Part shown: positions 29,107 through 37,126 of the stretch, piece by piece | Layout of the letters: each line of letters begins with the position of its first letter | How positions within the stretch are numbered: the stretch's first letter is position 1 | Source: Hymenobacter aerophilus DSM 13606 | GTDB lineage: Bacteria > Bacteroidota > Bacteroidia > Cytophagales > Hymenobacteraceae | DNA length: 47,532 bases | Direction: 5' to 3' | NCBI RefSeq assembly: GCF_000382225.1 | Contig: NZ_KB907826.1 | Coordinates: forward strand, 1-47,532 | The notes under the pieces: generated by a model | Databases searched by the model: none | Told to the model about the DNA's origin: nothing | Seen by the model: the letters and a program-made list of their open reading frames with translations, nothing else | Program-made: the position numbers and the translations under genes

Positions 29107-30303
29107 ATGCATAAGATAGCAATGCTGCTGCTGCTGGCCCTGGCCGGGTGCGGCAACGATACGCCCGAAAACACCTCTGACGCCACTACGCCACCCGGAA
29201 CTCCGGCGGGCACCCAGGCGGCCACGCCCGCGGCGGACGAGGATAAAGCACCGACCGACGTGACGCTTTCCCCCGCCGAGCAGCGCGCGGGCGGTATCCG
29301 GCTGGGCCAAGTGCAGGACCAGGTGCTGAGCGGCGGGCTGAAAGTGAACGGCACGCTCGACGCGCCGCCCGAAAACCAGGTGGCCGTCAGTGCCCTGCTC
29401 GGGGGCATCGTGGAGCGAACCACCCTGCTACAGGGCTCGCGCGTGCGGGCCGGCCAGGTGCTGGCCACCATCCGCAACCCCGAATTCCTGACCCTGCAGC
29501 AGAACTATATGGAAACCCGGAGTCAGCTTGAATTTGCCCGGGCCGAGTATGAGCGCCAAGCCGAGCTGTACCGGCAAGAAGTGGCTCCGCAGAAAAACTT
29601 CCAGCGGGCCCGCGCCGAGTACCGGGCCCTGCAGGCCCAGGCGGCGGGCCAGGTGGCGTACCTACGCCTGGCCGGACTGCCCGTGGGGGGTAAGCTTACG
29701 GCCTCGGCCCCGGTTACGGCCCCGCGCGCGGGCTACCTGAAAGCCGTTCGGGTAAGTGCCGGACAAAATGTAACCCCCACCGACGTGCTGTTTGAAATCG
29801 TGGACCCCGGCCACCTCGACGTGGTGCTGAACGTGTTTGAGAAAGACGTGCCGCTCCTGCGCCAGGGCCAGACCGTGCGCTACAGCCTCGCCAACGACTC
29901 GGCCGGGCAAAGCCACCAGGCCAGCATCTACCTCATTGGCCGGACGGTGGACCAGGACCGCACCGTGCGCGTGTATGCGCACCTGCGCCGGGAAGATGCC
30001 AGCCGCCTGCCCGGCACCTACGTGCGGGCCGTCATCGAAACCAACACGGCCACTGTACCCGCCCTGCCCGATAAAGCCCTGGTGCAGTTCGAAGGTCGCT
30101 CCTACATCTTTCTGGCCACCGGCCAGCCCGCCGGCCCGGACGGCAGCACCTACCGCATGACCCCGGTGGAAGCGGGGGTGAGCGAAAACGGCTATACCCA
30201 GGTCACCATGCCCGAGGGCCTGAACTCCGCCACGACCCGCGTGGTGGTGGAAGGGGCTTACTCGCTGCTGGCCAAGCTCAAAAACGCCGAAGAGGAAGAA
30301 TAA
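29107..30303 (+). CDS. czcB: CzcB-like periplasmic adaptor lipoprotein
   Basis: A 398-aa adaptor with lipobox LAGC (Cys15) and an acidic/Ala-Pro linker. The first lipoyl half is VSALLGGIVERTTLLQGSRV; a helical hairpin (~140-180) carries QNYMETRSQLEFARAEYERQ. The second lipoyl half contains ASAPVTAPRAGYLKAV; a beta-barrel and a membrane-proximal domain follow. There is no HMBD and no His-rich stretch, unlike the copper adaptors at 41892 and 43339. It is 27 bp after the CzcA fusion and forms the pump with it. Confidence 0.85.
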   Translation: MHKIAMLLLLALAGCGNDTPENTSDATTPPGTPAGTQAATPAADEDKAPTDVTLSPAEQRAGGIRLGQVQDQVLSGGLKVNGTLDAPPENQVAVSALLGGIVERTTLLQGSRVRAGQVLATIRNPEFLTLQQNYMETRSQLEFARAEYERQAELYRQEVAPQKNFQRARAEYRALQAQAAGQVAYLRLAGLPVGGKLTASAPVTAPRAGYLKAVRVSAGQNVTPTDVLFEIVDPGHLDVVLNVFEKDVPLLRQGQTVRYSLANDSAGQSHQASIYLIGRTVDQDRTVRVYAHLRREDASRLPGTYVRAVIETNTATVPALPDKALVQFEGRSYIFLATGQPAGPDGSTYRMTPVEAGVSENGYTQVTMPEGLNSATTRVVVEGAYSLLAKLKNAEEEE

Positions 30304-30361
30304 GGCGCCACTTCAGCGGCTCATATCATCAGTTGTCTCCCTTTCTCCTACTCAACTTACT

Positions 30362-32491
30362 ATGCCCGATTCATCTTCTGACAACCTCAACGAGGAGTTG
30401 AACACTGCCAAACAGGTAAACCCCGAAAACGTGGGGGCCCTTACCCGCGAGCAACTCACGCCCGAAGCCGCCACCGCCCCCCGCGGCCAGGACCACGCGC
30501 CTACCAATACGGCCGACCACGACGACCATGACGGGCACGACCACGGCCCGGCCGGTGCCCACCCCTACCTAGTGCCCAGCATCAGTCTGGCGCTGCTGCT
30601 AGCCGGCATTGCGCTGGATTACTTTGATGTTCCCTTTTTCGTAGGTGCCGTGCGACTCGTCTGGTACGGGGTAGCGTTCCTACTGGTGGGCTGGAAGGTG
30701 CTGAAAGCGGCCGTGCTCAGTATTCCCAGCGGCAACGTGTTCAACGAGTTTCTGCTCATGAGCATCGCCACGCTCGGCGCGTTTGCTATTGGCGAGTACC
30801 CCGAGGGCGTGGCCGTGATGCTGTTTTATACCGTGGGTGAGCTGTTTCAGGATGCGGCCGTGAACCGGGCCAAGCGTAGCATCCGGGCCCTGCTCGAAAT
30901 TCAGGCCACCGAGGTGACAGTGGTGCGCGACGGCCGGCCGTTGGTACTGGACCCCAAACAGGTGCAGGTGGGCGACGTGATGGAGGTGCGCCCCGGCGAG
31001 AAAGTGGCCCTCGACGGCACACTCAACTGCGTGGCGGCCAGCTTCAATACGGCCGCCCTCACCGGCGAGTCGGCCCCCCAGACCAAGCAGCCCGGTGAGG
31101 CCGTGCTGGCCGGCATGCTAAACGAGGGGAGCCTCGTGCAAATCACTGTCACGGCGGCTTTTGCCGACACCAAGCTGAGTAAGATTCTGGCTATGGTGCA
31201 GGACGCGGTGGGGCGCAAGGCCAAAACCCAGCAGTTCATTACCAAGTTTGCCCGCATTTACACGCCCATCGTGGTGGCGCTGGCCGTGCTGCTGGTGCTG
31301 GTGCCGTTCTTTGTCGTAGATGATTACGTGTTCCGCGAGTGGCTGTACCGGGCGCTGGTATTCCTGGTGATTTCCTGCCCCTGTGCGCTGGTTATCAGTA
31401 TTCCGCTGGGCTACTTCGGCGGCATTGGGGCGGCCTCCAAAAACGGCATCCTGTTCAAGGGCTCCAACTTTTTGGATGTGCTGCGCGACATTGATACCGT
31501 GGTGATGGACAAAACCGGCACGCTCACCGAGGGCGTGTTTGCCGTGCGCCAGGTGCAGCCCGCCGCCGGCACCGATGCGCCCGACTTGCTGCGGCTGGTA
31601 GGGGCGCTGGAAACCAAATCGACCCACCCCATTGCCAAAGCCGTGGTAAAATACGCGGCCGAAGCGGTGCACGGCGTACCGGTGGAAAGTGTATCGGAAA
31701 TTGCCGGCCACGGCCTGCGCGGTCGGGTGGATGGGCGCGACGTGCTGGCCGGCAACACCAAGCTGCTGCGCAAGTTCGACGTGACGTATCCGCCGGAAGT
31801 GGATGAAGTCGTGGACAGCATCGTGGTGGTAGCCGTGGATGGAAAATACGCCGGCTACCTCACCGTGGCCGATGCCCCTAAAGCCGACGCCGCCCAGGCC
31901 GTGCGCGAGTTGCGGGCCGACGGTATCACCAAGCTGGTCATGCTCTCGGGCGACAAGGACAGCATCGTGCAGCGCGTAGCCGCTGAGCTGGGCATTACCG
32001 AAGCCCACGGCGGCCTGCTGCCCGAAGATAAGGCCCGCTACGTGCAGCAGTACCTGGATGCCGGCCGCAAGCTGGCCTTTGTGGGCGACGGCGTGAACGA
32101 CGCCCCCGTGGTGGCCCTGGCCGACGTGGGCATTGCGATGGGCGGGCTGGGCTCCGACGCGACCATCGAAACCGCCGACGTGGTTATCCAGACCGACCAC
32201 CCGAGCAAAATTGCCACCGCCCGCCGTATCGCCCGCGCTACCCACACGGTGGTGTGGCAGAATATCTGGCTGGCGTTCATCGTGAAAGGCGTGGTGCTGG
32301 CGCTGGGCGCGGGGGGGCTGGCCACCATGTGGGAGGCCGTGTTTGCCGACGTAGGCGTGGCCCTGCTTGCCATCCTGAACGCCGTGCGGATTCAGCGGAT
32401 GAATTTCCGCTCATCCGCTGACTCACTGGTGGCAAAGCCAGCTAGCGAACTGAGCGACAAGCCTAACCATCCTAACAACCAAGCGACATGA
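30362..32491 (+). CDS. zntA: Zn/Cd-type P1B ATPase with His-rich N-terminus
   Basis: A 709-aa pump that exports Zn(II), Cd(II) or similar ions from the cytoplasm. The N-terminus is acidic and His-rich (HDDHDGHDHGPAGAHP) and lacks an HMA domain. Visible motifs: TGES, CPC at 339-341 in SCPCALVISIP, DKTGT with Asp383, the STHP nucleotide motif, and GDGVNDAP. The SCPCALVISIP context is the Zn/Cd (P1B-2) pattern rather than the copper [11 protein letters not shown] of the ATPase at 4262. Its stop overlaps the start of the CDF gene (ATGA, 32488-32491). Confidence 0.85.
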   Translation: MPDSSSDNLNEELNTAKQVNPENVGALTREQLTPEAATAPRGQDHAPTNTADHDDHDGHDHGPAGAHPYLVPSISLALLLAGIALDYFDVPFFVGAVRLVWYGVAFLLVGWKVLKAAVLSIPSGNVFNEFLLMSIATLGAFAIGEYPEGVAVMLFYTVGELFQDAAVNRAKRSIRALLEIQATEVTVVRDGRPLVLDPKQVQVGDVMEVRPGEKVALDGTLNCVAASFNTAALTGESAPQTKQPGEAVLAGMLNEGSLVQITVTAAFADTKLSKILAMVQDAVGRKAKTQQFITKFARIYTPIVVALAVLLVLVPFFVVDDYVFREWLYRALVFLVISCPCALVISIPLGYFGGIGAASKNGILFKGSNFLDVLRDIDTVVMDKTGTLTEGVFAVRQVQPAAGTDAPDLLRLVGALETKSTHPIAKAVVKYAAEAVHGVPVESVSEIAGHGLRGRVDGRDVLAGNTKLLRKFDVTYPPEVDEVVDSIVVVAVDGKYAGYLTVADAPKADAAQAVRELRADGITKLVMLSGDKDSIVQRVAAELGITEAHGGLLPEDKARYVQQYLDAGRKLAFVGDGVNDAPVVALADVGIAMGGLGSDATIETADVVIQTDHPSKIATARRIARATHTVVWQNIWLAFIVKGVVLALGAGGLATMWEAVFADVGVALLAILNAVRIQRMNFRSSADSLVAKPASELSDKPNHPNNQAT

Positions 32492-33384
32492 GTGGCAACC
32501 ACGGACTAAGCGGTAGCGCCGCCGGCCGCAACAAGCGGCAGCTCACCGTCGTCTTCTTCCTGACCCTGACTTACCTAGTGGCCGAGGTCGTGGGCGGATT
32601 CTGGACCGGCAGCCTGGCTTTGCTGGCCGACGCTGGCCACATGCTCACCGACGTGGCGGGCGTGGGGCTGGCGCTGCTGGCCATCCGCTTCGCCGAGAAG
32701 CCGGCTACGCCCCAGCGGACCTACGGCTACTACCGTTTCGAAATTCTGGCCGCTCTGACCAACGCGGTAGTACTGATTCTGATTTCGATTTACATTCTTT
32801 ATGAAGCCTACTTCCGCTTCCGCAATCCGGTTCAGGTAGAAAGCACGGGCATGTTATGGATAGCGGGCATTGGTCTGGTCATTAATCTATATAGCATGTA
32901 CCTGCTACGCGAGGGCAAGGAGGAGAGCCTGAACATGAAGGGCGCCTATTTTGAGGTGCTCAGCGATATGCTCACCTCCATCGGGGTCATTGCCGCCGGC
33001 ATCATCATGCTCACTACGGGCTGGTATTACGCCGACCCGCTGCTCTCGGCCGGCATTGGGCTGTTCATTCTACCCCGCACCTGGACGCTGCTCAAGGAGG
33101 CTGTGAACATCTTATTGGAAGGGACCCCGGCCGATGTGAACCTGGAGGAACTGCGGCAGGGCCTACTGCAGGTGCCGGGCGTGGCAGCCGTCCACGACCT
33201 GCACGCCTGGGTGCTCACCTCCGGTGTTAACGCCCTCAGCGGCCACGTGGTGCTTGCCGACGGAGCCACCCACGACGACGTGCTCACCCGCGCCCACGCC
33301 TACGTCACCACCAAGCACGCCGTGCAGCACGCCACCATTCAGGTGGAGCGCGGCGACTTCACGAAGCACGAAACCCACCTATAA
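32488..33384 (+). CDS. czcD: Cation diffusion facilitator (CzcD-like)
   Basis: A 298-aa Zn/Cd/Co proton antiporter of the inner membrane. Six transmembrane helices are followed by a cytoplasmic C-terminal domain with HDLHAWVLTSG. The transport site shows HMLTD (His51, Asp55) in TM2 and EVLSD (Glu156, Asp160) in TM5, where CzcD usually has HxxxD; as I recall, the Glu variant is frequent in Bacteroidota. It is translationally coupled to the ATPase before it, and an lpd gene follows after 35 bp. Confidence 0.88.
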   Translation: MSGNHGLSGSAAGRNKRQLTVVFFLTLTYLVAEVVGGFWTGSLALLADAGHMLTDVAGVGLALLAIRFAEKPATPQRTYGYYRFEILAALTNAVVLILISIYILYEAYFRFRNPVQVESTGMLWIAGIGLVINLYSMYLLREGKEESLNMKGAYFEVLSDMLTSIGVIAAGIIMLTTGWYYADPLLSAGIGLFILPRTWTLLKEAVNILLEGTPADVNLEELRQGLLQVPGVAAVHDLHAWVLTSGVNALSGHVVLADGATHDDVLTRAHAYVTTKHAVQHATIQVERGDFTKHETHL

Positions 33385-33419
33385 ATTCTACAAGCCTTTT
33401 CCCAACTAAAATCTACCCC

Positions 33420-34823
33420 ATGACTACCTACGACGTTATTATCATCGGCTCTGGCCCCGGCGGCTACATCGCGGCCGTACGCTGCGGCCAGTTGGGCCTG
33501 AAAACGGCCATCATCGAGAAGTACGACACGCTGGGCGGCACCTGCCTCAACGTGGGCTGCATCCCGAGCAAAGCCGTGCTCGAATCCACTGAGTACTACC
33601 ACAAGGCGGCCCACCAGTTTGCCGAGCACGGCATCGACCTCGACAACCTGCGCGCCGATTTGCCCCGCCTGATGGACCGTAAGGACCGGGTGGTGCAAAA
33701 GGTGTGCGACGGGGTGGTACATCTGATGAAGAAAAACAAGGCCGATGTCATCCACGGCGTAGCAGCCTTCGTGGATGCTCACACGCTTACCGTCACGGCC
33801 GCTGACGGCAGCACCCAGCAGCTCACGGCCAAGAACATCATCATCGCCACCGGCTCCAAGCCCAGCACTTTGCCTTTCGTGACGCTCGACAAGGAGCGCA
33901 TCATTACCAGCACCGAGGCGCTGACCCTGCGCACACTGCCCAAGCACCTGATTATCATCGGCGGGGGCGTCATCGGCTTGGAGCTGGGCTCGGTGTACGC
34001 CCGGCTGGGCAGCAAAGTGTCGGTGGTGGAATACACCGACGGCATCATCCCCACAATGGACCGCGCCCTGGGCAAAGAGCTGCTCAAGTCGCTGAAGAAA
34101 ACCGGCCTGGAATTTTACCTGAGCCACAAAGTAACCGCCGTCACTCGCGTGGGCGATAAGGTGAGCCTGGTGGCCCAGGGCGGGCCATCGGCCGAGCTGC
34201 AGCTGGAGGGCGACTACTGCTTGGTATCGGTGGGCCGCCGTCCCTACACTGACGGGCTGAACCTGGCCGCGGCGGGCGTAGCCGTGGATGAGAAGGGCCG
34301 GGTGCAGGTTAATGAGGATTTGCAGACCACCGTGCCCGGCATCTGGGCCATCGGCGACGTGGTGCGCGGGGCCATGCTGGCCCATAAGGCTTCTGATGAG
34401 GGCGTGTACGTGGCCGAGCTGATTGCCGGCAAGTTTCCCGAAATCAATTATTTACTCATTCCTAACGTGGTGTACACCTGGCCCGAAGTGGCTGGCGTGG
34501 GTTATACCGAGGAGCAGCTAAAAGAACAAGGGCTGGCGTATAAAGTAGGGTCCTTCTCGTACTCGGCCTCGGGCCGGGCGGTGGCCGGCGGCGAAACGGA
34601 AGGCTTAGTAAAGGTGCTGACCCAGGCCGGGACCGATGAGATTTTAGGGGTGCATATGATTGGTCCCCGTATTGCCGATATTATCGCTGAGGCCGTGAGC
34701 ATCATGCACTTCCGCGGGGCGGCTGAAGACGTGGGCCTGATGTCGCACGCCCACCCCACGTACGCCGAAGCCTTCAAGGAAGCCTGCCTCAATGCCGCTG
34801 GCATCGGGGCGCTGAACATGTAA
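33420..34823 (+). CDS. lpdA: Dihydrolipoyl dehydrogenase (E3), orphan copy
   Basis: A 467-aa FAD enzyme that reoxidises protein-bound dihydrolipoamide with NAD+. It has the FAD-binding GSGPGGYIAA, redox disulfide GGTCLNVGC (Cys42, Cys47), NAD-binding GGGVIGLELGS, FAD motif IWAIGDV, and the catalytic pair His445/Glu450 in HAHPTYAE. It is complete and probably active. No E1, E2 or lipoylation gene is near. E3 and its lipoyl substrates are known targets of thiol-binding metals and arsenite, so a spare E3 in a metal transposon is plausible, as is a metal-reducing or thiol role; both are inference. Confidence 0.92.
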   Translation: MTTYDVIIIGSGPGGYIAAVRCGQLGLKTAIIEKYDTLGGTCLNVGCIPSKAVLESTEYYHKAAHQFAEHGIDLDNLRADLPRLMDRKDRVVQKVCDGVVHLMKKNKADVIHGVAAFVDAHTLTVTAADGSTQQLTAKNIIIATGSKPSTLPFVTLDKERIITSTEALTLRTLPKHLIIIGGGVIGLELGSVYARLGSKVSVVEYTDGIIPTMDRALGKELLKSLKKTGLEFYLSHKVTAVTRVGDKVSLVAQGGPSAELQLEGDYCLVSVGRRPYTDGLNLAAAGVAVDEKGRVQVNEDLQTTVPGIWAIGDVVRGAMLAHKASDEGVYVAELIAGKFPEINYLLIPNVVYTWPEVAGVGYTEEQLKEQGLAYKVGSFSYSASGRAVAGGETEGLVKVLTQAGTDEILGVHMIGPRIADIIAEAVSIMHFRGAAEDVGLMSHAHPTYAEAFKEACLNAAGIGALNM

Positions 34824-34833
34824 TTCCGACATC

Positions 34834-35664
34834 ATGCCTTTTCTGCTCTCCGCTGCGCCCGCCGTTACGCCTTCCTGGTCCCAAGTACTACTCTACGCGC
34901 TGGTGCCCGCCGCCGTCATGGTCGTGGGAGCCGTAATTGCTGTTCTCCGCACGCCGGGCGCAGCCATCCGTAGCGCCATTCTGCATTTTGCCGCCGGGGT
35001 AGTTTTCTCCGTGGTCGCCGTCGAGTTGCTGCCCGATATTGTGGCCCGGCACCGGCCGCTGGAAGTAGGCCTGGGCTTCGCCATTGGGGTCGTGGTAATG
35101 CTGGCGTTGCGCTATTTCACCCGCAAGGCAGCTAAGCAGGAAGAAGCCGCTCCCACCCCGACCCGGCCTTCGGAAGGGCTGCCGTCCTCCGAAAATGAAG
35201 TCGATAAGGCGGTAGCGGTCAGTCCCGCAACGCTGCCGATGGGCTTACTTACTGGGGTAGGTATCGATATCCTTATCGATGGTCTGCTACTGGGCATTGG
35301 CTTTGCGGCTGGAGCCGAAGAAGGGCTGTTACTGGCCGTTGCGCTAACCATCGAAGTGCTGTCGTTAGGCTTGGCCACGGCCGTAGAACTGCGGCAGCAG
35401 GGCCAGGGTAAGGCCCGTTCCGTAGGCATTGTGGCAGCGTTGTCGGCGCTGCTGGTGGTTGGGGCCGGCGTTGGCATTGCCGTGCTGAAAGGAGCCTCTG
35501 ATAACGTTATGGAGCTGGTGCTCTCCTTCGGGCTGGCGGCGCTGCTGTTCCTGGTAACGGAGGAGCTGCTGACCGAGGCCCACGAGGAGCCCGAGTCGCC
35601 CTGGCTGACGGCCATGTTCTTCGTGGGATTTCTCGTGTTTCTACTGCTGGGCATGGTTGCCTAG
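34834..35664 (+). CDS. ZIP-family-like metal transporter, atypical metal site
   Basis: A 276-aa protein with about eight membrane helices and a hydrophilic variable loop (~97-125), the ZIP topology. The usual TM4/TM5 metal motifs with His are replaced by Asp/Glu: GIDILIDGLLLGIGF and TIEVLSLGLATAVEL. Glu also occurs in VELLPDIVARH and TEELLTEAHEEPE. Transport of Zn or another ion is therefore uncertain, and a function as exporter or sensor is possible. It begins 10 bp after lpd and is followed by a terminator. Confidence 0.65.
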   Translation: MPFLLSAAPAVTPSWSQVLLYALVPAAVMVVGAVIAVLRTPGAAIRSAILHFAAGVVFSVVAVELLPDIVARHRPLEVGLGFAIGVVVMLALRYFTRKAAKQEEAAPTPTRPSEGLPSSENEVDKAVAVSPATLPMGLLTGVGIDILIDGLLLGIGFAAGAEEGLLLAVALTIEVLSLGLATAVELRQQGQGKARSVGIVAALSALLVVGAGVGIAVLKGASDNVMELVLSFGLAALLFLVTEELLTEAHEEPESPWLTAMFFVGFLVFLLLGMVA

Positions 35665-35693
35665 TAGCTATTTAGCAGTTCCTTATGCTCTTA

Positions 35694-35735
35694 CGAAGGC
35701 TGCGCTCTGGTTCAACGCTGCCCTTCGCTTTTTTT
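35694..35735 (+). terminator. Terminator after the ZIP-like gene
   Basis: CGAAGG (35694-35699) pairs with CCTTCG (35722-35727), with further pairing inside (GCG/CGC). A C and seven T follow (35728-35735). Confidence 0.7.
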
Positions 35736-35771
35736 CGAACCATTTATTTTTCACCTTTTCCCTTTACGACG

Positions 35772-36038
35772 ATGGCCGACCATCACGAAGAACACCAGAA
35801 AATCATTGAGGCCCACCAGAAGGCCGCCCACTACTTCGAGCACGCGGTGCAAAACCACCGCGCCGCCGTGGAGCACCTGAAAAAAGGGGACCACGAGAAG
35901 GCCGCTCACCACGGCTACACCGCCTACGGCTTCGCCTCGCACGCCCAGAAGCACGCCGAGGAAGCCGCCCTGCAACACTCGCACGAGCACGGCGACCACG
36001 AGCCCCTGCACGCTCACGAGCAGGGTGGGGTCCAATAG
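35772..36038 (+). CDS. Small His-rich metal-buffering protein
   Basis: An 88-aa protein with 19 His spaced along a likely helical hairpin (MADHHEEHQKIIEAHQKAAH), ending in a flexible HSHEHGDHEPLHAHE tail. There is no signal peptide, so it is cytoplasmic. It probably binds Zn, Ni or Co; this is inferred from composition. The start is the ATG at 35772, after the terminator of the previous gene. The longer reading from 35685 runs through that terminator and is not credible. It is followed by its own terminator. Confidence 0.75.
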   Translation: MADHHEEHQKIIEAHQKAAHYFEHAVQNHRAAVEHLKKGDHEKAAHHGYTAYGFASHAQKHAEEAALQHSHEHGDHEPLHAHEQGGVQ

Positions 36039-36050
36039 CTTTCACTGAAG

Positions 36051-36084
36051 AAAGGCCCTTTTCCGGCTGGAAACGGGCCTTTTT
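36051..36084 (+). terminator. Intrinsic terminator after the His-rich protein
   Basis: AAAGGCCC (36051-36058) pairs with GGGCCTTT, with inner TTTTCC/GGAAA pairing, and a T-run follows. Confidence 0.8.
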
Positions 36085-36109
36085 ATGGCAATTTGTTCCC
36101 CTTTTTAGT

Positions 36110-36445
36110 ATGCCGGTCGAATTTCTCAGCGACGAGCAGGCGGCCCGCTACGGGCGCTTCCACACCGACCCGAGCCCGGAACAGTTGGCCCGCTTCTTTT
36201 ATCTGAGCCCCGATGACTTGGTGTTCGTGGCCCGACGGCGGCGGCGGCCTTCATCAACGGACAAGCAGGAGTGCAAAGGGCATTCGCAAAACTACTGTTT
36301 CTCGGATGAGTTTGCCACCCGCCTTCTCCGCCCCGAGAAGGGCGTTTTGGCGGGTTATTTTCGGGAGGGTTTTTCGAACGCTTTTTTCAGTACCTACGCC
36401 GGGTGCTTTTCCGTACCAGTCCTCAGATTATTAGAGATGTCATAA
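36110..36445 (+). pseudogene. tnpA: N-terminal stub of a Tn3-family transposase (tnpA remnant)
   Basis: The first ~48 residues (MPVEFLSDEQAARYGRF, then SPEQLARFFYLSPDDLVFVA and RRR) match the DUF4158 N-terminus of Tn3-family transposases as I know it. After RRRRRPSS the match ends; the remaining ~60 residues are unrelated and stop just before the right inverted repeat. A full TnpA is about 1000 residues, so most of the gene was deleted between codon ~48 and the repeat. Its position beside the terminal repeat is where tnpA normally lies. It cannot make an active transposase. Confidence 0.8.
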
Positions 36446-36447
36446 CT

Positions 36448-36485
36448 CTTAGCGGGAATTTCTGTTCCTACTATTGTGCTACCCC
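36448..36485 (-). repeat. Tn3-type 38-bp terminal inverted repeat, right
   Basis: The reverse complement starts GGGGTAGCAC and ends CCCGCTAAG. It differs from the left repeat only at position 34 (C for G). Confidence 0.9.
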
Positions 36486-36490
36486 TAGTG
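36486..36490 (+). repeat. Target-site duplication TAGTG, right
   Basis: TAGTG directly outside the right repeat, equal to 23960-23964. Removing the element and one copy rejoins the DUF305 gene's downstream sequence to the hairpin at 36499-36534. Confidence 0.9.
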
Positions 36491-36498
36491 TTGCGTAA

Positions 36499-36534
36499 AG
36501 CGCCCACTTGGAGCTTGACCCGAGTGGGCGCGTT
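36499..36534 (+). terminator. Hairpin just outside the transposon, likely the old terminator of the DUF305 gene
   Basis: CGCCCACT (36501-36508) pairs with AGTGGGCG (36523-36530), then CGTTTG. In the reconstructed empty site it falls about 97 bp after the DUF305 stop at 23898. Confidence 0.6.
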
Positions 36535-36620
36535 TGTAGCGGCTGCCAAAGCTTCTGGTGTTGTTGCGAATTCTGTACGCCGGCCGCCGAATTGTATAAG
36601 CCCGGGACCGAGGTATTTAC

Positions 36621-36628
36621 GTACCTTT
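36621..36628 (+). promoter_or_regulatory. Possible -7 box (TACCTTTA) for the third cus cluster
   Basis: TACCTTTA within the string ACGTACCTTTATG, 29 bp before the proposed TTG start at 36658. The same CGTACCTTTAT string precedes the gene at 24104. Confidence 0.4.
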
Positions 36629-36657
36629 ATGATAATACCCATCCACTTCCTGCCCTT

Positions 36658-37065
36658 TTGAAACGCCTCGCCGGCCTCCTAATGCTTTTGCTGTATCTGT
36701 GTTCCAGCCCTGGGCTGGTGTACAGCCTGCACCTGTGCGGCGAGCTAGTGACGGATGTGCGGCTGAGTGGCGTTGGGGAGCCCGCCGGCTGCTGCGCTAA
36801 ATCAGCCAGGCCGGTGAAGGGGATGAAGAAGGACTGCTGCCACGACCAGAAAGTGAGCAGCCCGCTCAAGGACGTGAAGCTGACCACTGCCCAGCTGAAA
36901 CTGGTGGCCCCCGTGGCCCTGCCGACGCCACCCGCCGTGCGCTTCGTGCGCCACCTGGCCCTTACTTACCCGGCCGACGAGCCGGCCCCGCGCCCGCGCA
37001 TCACTTCCGGGCCGCCCCCGCCCGCCTGCCCTGCCTACGTGCGCGGCCACGCCTTCCTGATTTAG
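36658..37065 (+). CDS. HYC_CC_PP-type small exported protein
   Basis: A 135-aa protein. A TTG start at 36658 is chosen because it opens a Lys/Arg plus hydrophobic signal (KRLAGLLMLLLYLCSSPGLV); no ATG is in a better place. The mature part shows SLHLCGELVTDV, then GCCAKS, KKDCCHD and a Pro-rich C-terminus ending AFLI. The HxCG - CC - CCxD - PP pattern is the Bacteroidota HYC_CC_PP family. It leads the third copper RND cluster, as the Cys-rich genes at 6949 and 24104 lead the other two. Envelope metal binding is inferred. Confidence 0.75.
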   Translation: MKRLAGLLMLLLYLCSSPGLVYSLHLCGELVTDVRLSGVGEPAGCCAKSARPVKGMKKDCCHDQKVSSPLKDVKLTTAQLKLVAPVALPTPPAVRFVRHLALTYPADEPAPRPRITSGPPPPACPAYVRGHAFLI

Positions 37066-37126
37066 CTTCCTGGCTTTCCCCACTGCCCCCGGCCCCAAGC
37101 CGTGGGCTTTAGCGCGTGTGTTTTTA

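Larger units (their letters stand above)
23965..36485. mobile_element. Tn3-family-derived metal-resistance transposon (12,521 bp, transposase lost)
   Basis: It is bounded by 38-bp inverted repeats (23965-24002 and 36448-36485), identical except at position 34. They begin with GGGG and end in TAAG as Tn3 repeats do, with GGAACAGAAA in the middle, like the GGAACGAAAA of Tn3. TAGTG flanks both ends. The only transposition gene is an N-terminal tnpA stub beside the right repeat; I see no resolvase. The cargo is DUF6660, a czcA-TolC fusion, czcB, zntA-like, CDF, lpd, a ZIP-like gene and a His-rich gene. It could move only with transposase supplied in trans. Confidence 0.9.

Noticed and set aside
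36508..36657. N-terminal extension of the HYC_CC_PP protein (CSGCQSFWCCCEFC)
   Set aside because: Although Cys-rich, it lies before the proposed -7 box and signal peptide and covers a terminator hairpin; probably not translated.
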